Assembly: GCA_903813345.2 (NCBI GenBank)
Contig: CAIIXF020000076.1
Span: forward strand, 1-35,000
Reading direction: 5' to 3'
DNA: 35,000 bases
Source: Owenia fusiformis
Lineage: Eukaryota > Annelida > Polychaeta > Sabellida > Oweniidae
Shown: positions 32,235-35,000 of the stretch, piece by piece
How positions within the stretch are numbered: the first letter of the stretch is position 1
Layout: each line of letters opens with the position of its first letter
Translations under genes and position numbers: made by a program
Notes under the pieces: model-generated
Database searches by the model: none
What the model was told of the DNA's origin: nothing
What the model saw: the letters and a program-made list of their open reading frames with translations, nothing else

Positions 32235-32347
32235 CCATAAACTTGATTCAAACATGACTGTGCTCTAATTGAATTTCTCAACCAATAAGAATGCAGCATA
32301 GCCGATATAAGGCGTTTTCCAATTTTTCATAGATGCGCGACTGTGCT

Positions 32348-32633
32348 CTATTCGATCAGCTTCCAGGAATCTATGTACATGTATTGTGTTGTATTTTTGA
32401 CGTCACACCTTGGAATGGCGAATATAGCAGCAAGTTTGGATATTTCAATGACCTCAATCCCCGATTCTCTTAATAATCTTTTCATTTTTATGTTTGAATC
32501 GGAATAAATAATGATATTCGTTTTGTCGTTAGACAAAATGTGAATACACTCATCTTCGGTTCGTGCTTTGTAGGACATTCTGTCCAATTCGTGCTGAATT
32601 TCGCCATATCGAATGGCCTATTATTATGTATTC
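32348..32633 (-). CDS. Unrecognised minus-strand open frame, possible terminal exon
   Basis: The frame is open from about 32617 (after AATAATAG, a possible acceptor) to a TAG stop at the 32348 end. It reads RYGEIQHELDRMSYKAR, TEDECIHILSNDKTNIIIYS, KMKRLLRESGIEVIEISKLA and AAIFAIPRCDVK. Composition is protein-like and free of low complexity, but I recognise no family. It may be the last exon of another gene transcribed toward the FN3-like gene, or chance. Confidence 0.3.
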
Positions 32634-32949
32634 CTTAATCAATGTTCGATTTACAATTATATTTGTAACACATATATTTTGGCCTGTTAAAAGGGTCGTC
32701 TTTCATATTTTATGAATCGTATACTAAATATGACCGAAATAGACTTGATGTATTAGAACTCTGAAATATCCGAAATAGCTAGAAATTGAAACCGTGCGAT
32801 ATCAAAATTCGGACGTTATATTGACTATGTTACTAATGTTATTTCTTTTGAGCTTCCTGTAAAAGTTCTTGTATAAATTGCTTTAGCTACAGAAGCTTTT
32901 ATAAAAAAACGAAATCAGTCCTGGCGAGAAGCGAGAATTACAAAAAAGA

Positions 32950-33040
32950 ATGATATATATTTATATATACTGTATATATATATATATTATATAATATATA
33001 ATATATATATATATTATATATATAATTATATATATATGTC
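32950..33040. repeat. AT dinucleotide tract
   Basis: Long TATATA-type sequence with internal palindromes. No gene is seen between 32640 and 33209. Confidence 0.9.
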
Positions 33041-33209
33041 GTAATTGAATAATGGATATACTTATTACGTAATACATTCGCATGCTTATCCATTTGTGCG
33101 ATTTAAATGATAATCAGTTATCTTGAAGAATAAAAGTGAAACCGGTAGCGACTGAATTACTTCTTCTGTTAGTTTCTGTTTTTATAATCAATTTTCAACT
33201 ATATATATA

Positions 33210-34735
33210 CGAGGGGTGATCAATAAGTAATGGACGCTTTTTAACACGGAAGCTTTATATAGACCAATACCTTCCATTTTCTTACCAGTGATACATAATT
33301 TAATTATCTATCAACTCTGAAGATTTGAAAACAAAACATGTAATATATTTTGATATATCTTTATTTCCGTGGTATAGGAGGTATAGGTACCCCGGGACCG
33401 ACATAACGTCAAACATTCTGAAGCTATTTTAGCTTGTTTAGCATGCAACACAGTTAAGGTATGAGGTTCCATGTCCAATATAGTCCATTTAAAAACCTGT
33501 AGTATTGTTCTAAATAACGCCATAGTTGGCTTCTAGGGTACCTTGTGTGCCACTATTTGGTATCAAAATAAAGAGGATGAGTTCAACTTTCATTTGAATT
33601 ACGAAAATAGCGATGTAGGTCAAAATAGTTCCGACGTGAGCATGTTTACTACGCGTTTGCAAATCATCTCAGAATTGAGGAAATGGTAGCATACGCGAGT
33701 TACAATAAATGAACGCTGATATTTCAAAAAGTAACCTGACTCCCTATAATTTGATGTAGATCAATCGAACCACTTTATGAACAGGTGCATTTTGATACAT
33801 AACGACTATGGAGGGTAAGCGTTTTAAAGTTTATCACACACGCCATATGTGCTAAGTATTGATATGAATTTTCGAATTTGGTGTTGGATTACGGTACTTA
33901 CGGTACCTTGAATGCAGGCTGAATAAAACAAACTATTATGGTCATGAATTACCCCATTTTGTAATGCCATAGTTGATTTTGAATATTTTATCATCACTGT
34001 GTGGTATTCATGCCCTCTACATAGGTTCCATCAAGTGCTACATGTACACAATGCCTCATCCTCTTAACTCAAGATTGTGAGACAAGGCTGAATCCATTCT
34101 CTGACATGGTAGCAAGATGCAGTTGCACGGGTTGTTTTATTTCATCAATGTCAATAAACCTGCATCCCTTCTCTAATAGAAATAAGTAGTATAGGAATAA
34201 ATAAGTCACGTGTGGGCTGATCTAGACAATATGGTGCATTGGCCAAGGGCTCAATTTTGAGGTCCAGGGATATTGTTTTCTGAACATTTTGAGATCTTTA
34301 GGCAGGTGCATTGTTCATATGGACGGTACGGGTATTTCCTTCTCTCACCAACCCCTTCTTCCACAATGCTTCCTCAAATTGACCTGCAAACCCCGACCAT
34401 AAAACACTCTGACATCACAATACTTACTGTTTGTGTGTTACAAGTCAGCAAAATATTTCAAACAGCACAACACTTGTTGCATATGAAAAAAGTTTAAATC
34501 TAACTGAAATTTGCAAAACTGGCTATAATGAATAGGTGACGTAAATGTCGGTCCCGGGGTACCTGTACCCTCTTCACGGAAATAAGGAAATATCAACATA
34601 TATTATATATTTTGTCTTCAAATTTTCAGATTTGATTGATGATTGAATGATGTATCACTGGGAGGAATATCAAAGGGATTGGTCCATAAAAAGTATCTGT
34701 GTACAAATGCGTCCGTTACTTATTAATCACCCTCG
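33210..34735 (-). mobile_element. Decayed mariner-type element with about 200-base inverted repeats
   Basis: The left end CGAGGGGTGATCAATAAGTA and the right end, inverted as CGAGGGTGATTAATAAGTAA, are flanked by TA on both sides. The arms continue for about 200 bases to a shared GGTACCCCGGGACCGACAT-like block (about 33388 and 34545). The interior contains a transposase relic on the minus strand. Confidence 0.8.
34000..34430 (-). pseudogene. Mariner transposase relic
   Basis: The minus strand reads VHMNNAPA at 34301-34323 (the H-D-N-A-P-A box with the catalytic Asp as Asn), then NAPYCLDQPTRDLFIP at about 34198-34243 (the P-Y-S-P-D-L-A-P-x-D box). After a frameshift, FIDIDEIKQPVQLHLATMSE and NGFSLVSQS follow, typical of the mariner C-terminus. 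Stops and shifts show it is dead. Confidence 0.72.
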
Positions 34736-34759
34736 TATAAGGCACTGAAATATATATAT

Positions 34760-34870
34760 ATAATATCTCCCGAGGGACCACAGGGAAAAAAAAATTGGAA
34801 AACATGTGAAAAAAAATTGAAAAAAAAATTTAAAAAAAATATAAAAAAATGTTTTAAAAAAATTGAAGGA
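34760..34870. repeat. A-rich low-complexity tract
   Basis: Runs of A with interspersed TT. The open frames read across it are compositional artefacts. Nothing else is recognised up to 35000. Confidence 0.8.
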
Positions 34871-35000
34871 GCGGGACCGGGATGGATACAGCGTCCTTCT
34901 TCCAATAGTTTGCATTTGTTCGGATGATAATACGAAAATTGAAAGATTGAGAAACCTTTCGAATGTACTATGAAAACTCAACTACCCTACACAGATAATA

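Noticed and set aside
34723-34981. Phe-rich minus-strand frames
   Set aside because: They are translations of an A-rich low-complexity tract.

Overview
The window is eukaryotic, from an invertebrate animal genome. It is AT-rich, has GT-AG introns, and is crowded with LINE, Penelope-like and mariner-type elements. The sequence alone does not fix the phylum; a non-vertebrate deuterostome or a lophotrochozoan would fit. No prokaryotic gene structure, CRISPR array, rRNA or convincing tRNA gene was seen.

One host gene dominates. On the plus strand I can chain 28 exons from 103 to a TAA stop at 31903-31905. Every donor/acceptor pair agrees in phase, giving about 1,991 residues without an internal stop; the 5' end lies outside the window. 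The product looks like a large extracellular protein of about 14 fibronectin-III-like units. Their signatures are a W-x-G-x-x-D-x-x-SGI strand, an A-x-N-x-x-G-L strand and a closing V-D-x-T-P-P motif. Two modules differ: a six-cysteine stretch (exon 15) and a domain of about 175 residues resembling a galactose-binding (DUF642/CBM-like) jelly roll (exon 22). No membrane segment follows the last unit, so the visible isoform ends as a secreted form. Function is unknown.

Layout: 1-1489, exons 1-3. 1490-4768, a long intron with a decayed Penelope-like reverse transcriptase (minus strand) and a minisatellite. 4769-8167, exons 4-13, with small tandem duplications around exon 9. 8168-9402, an intron with a mariner-type element set between two copies of a duplicated segment. 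9403-9543, exon 14. 9544-13764, an old plus-strand LINE split by a younger minus-strand LINE. 13765-15155, exons 15-17. 15156-21263, an intron with a three-level nest (mariner inside a LINE inside an unclassified terminal-inverted-repeat transposon), followed by a large fold-back element. 21264-28128, exons 18-26, with several MITEs. 28129-31360, an intron with a further TIR element and GGACGGAC-type repeats. 31361-31905, exons 27-28. 31906-35000, intergenic: a small MITE, an AT-rich tract, a mariner relic, and one unexplained minus-strand open frame.

The transposons explain the long introns; they do not interrupt the reading frame. All structural calls were made by eye, and no database search was run.
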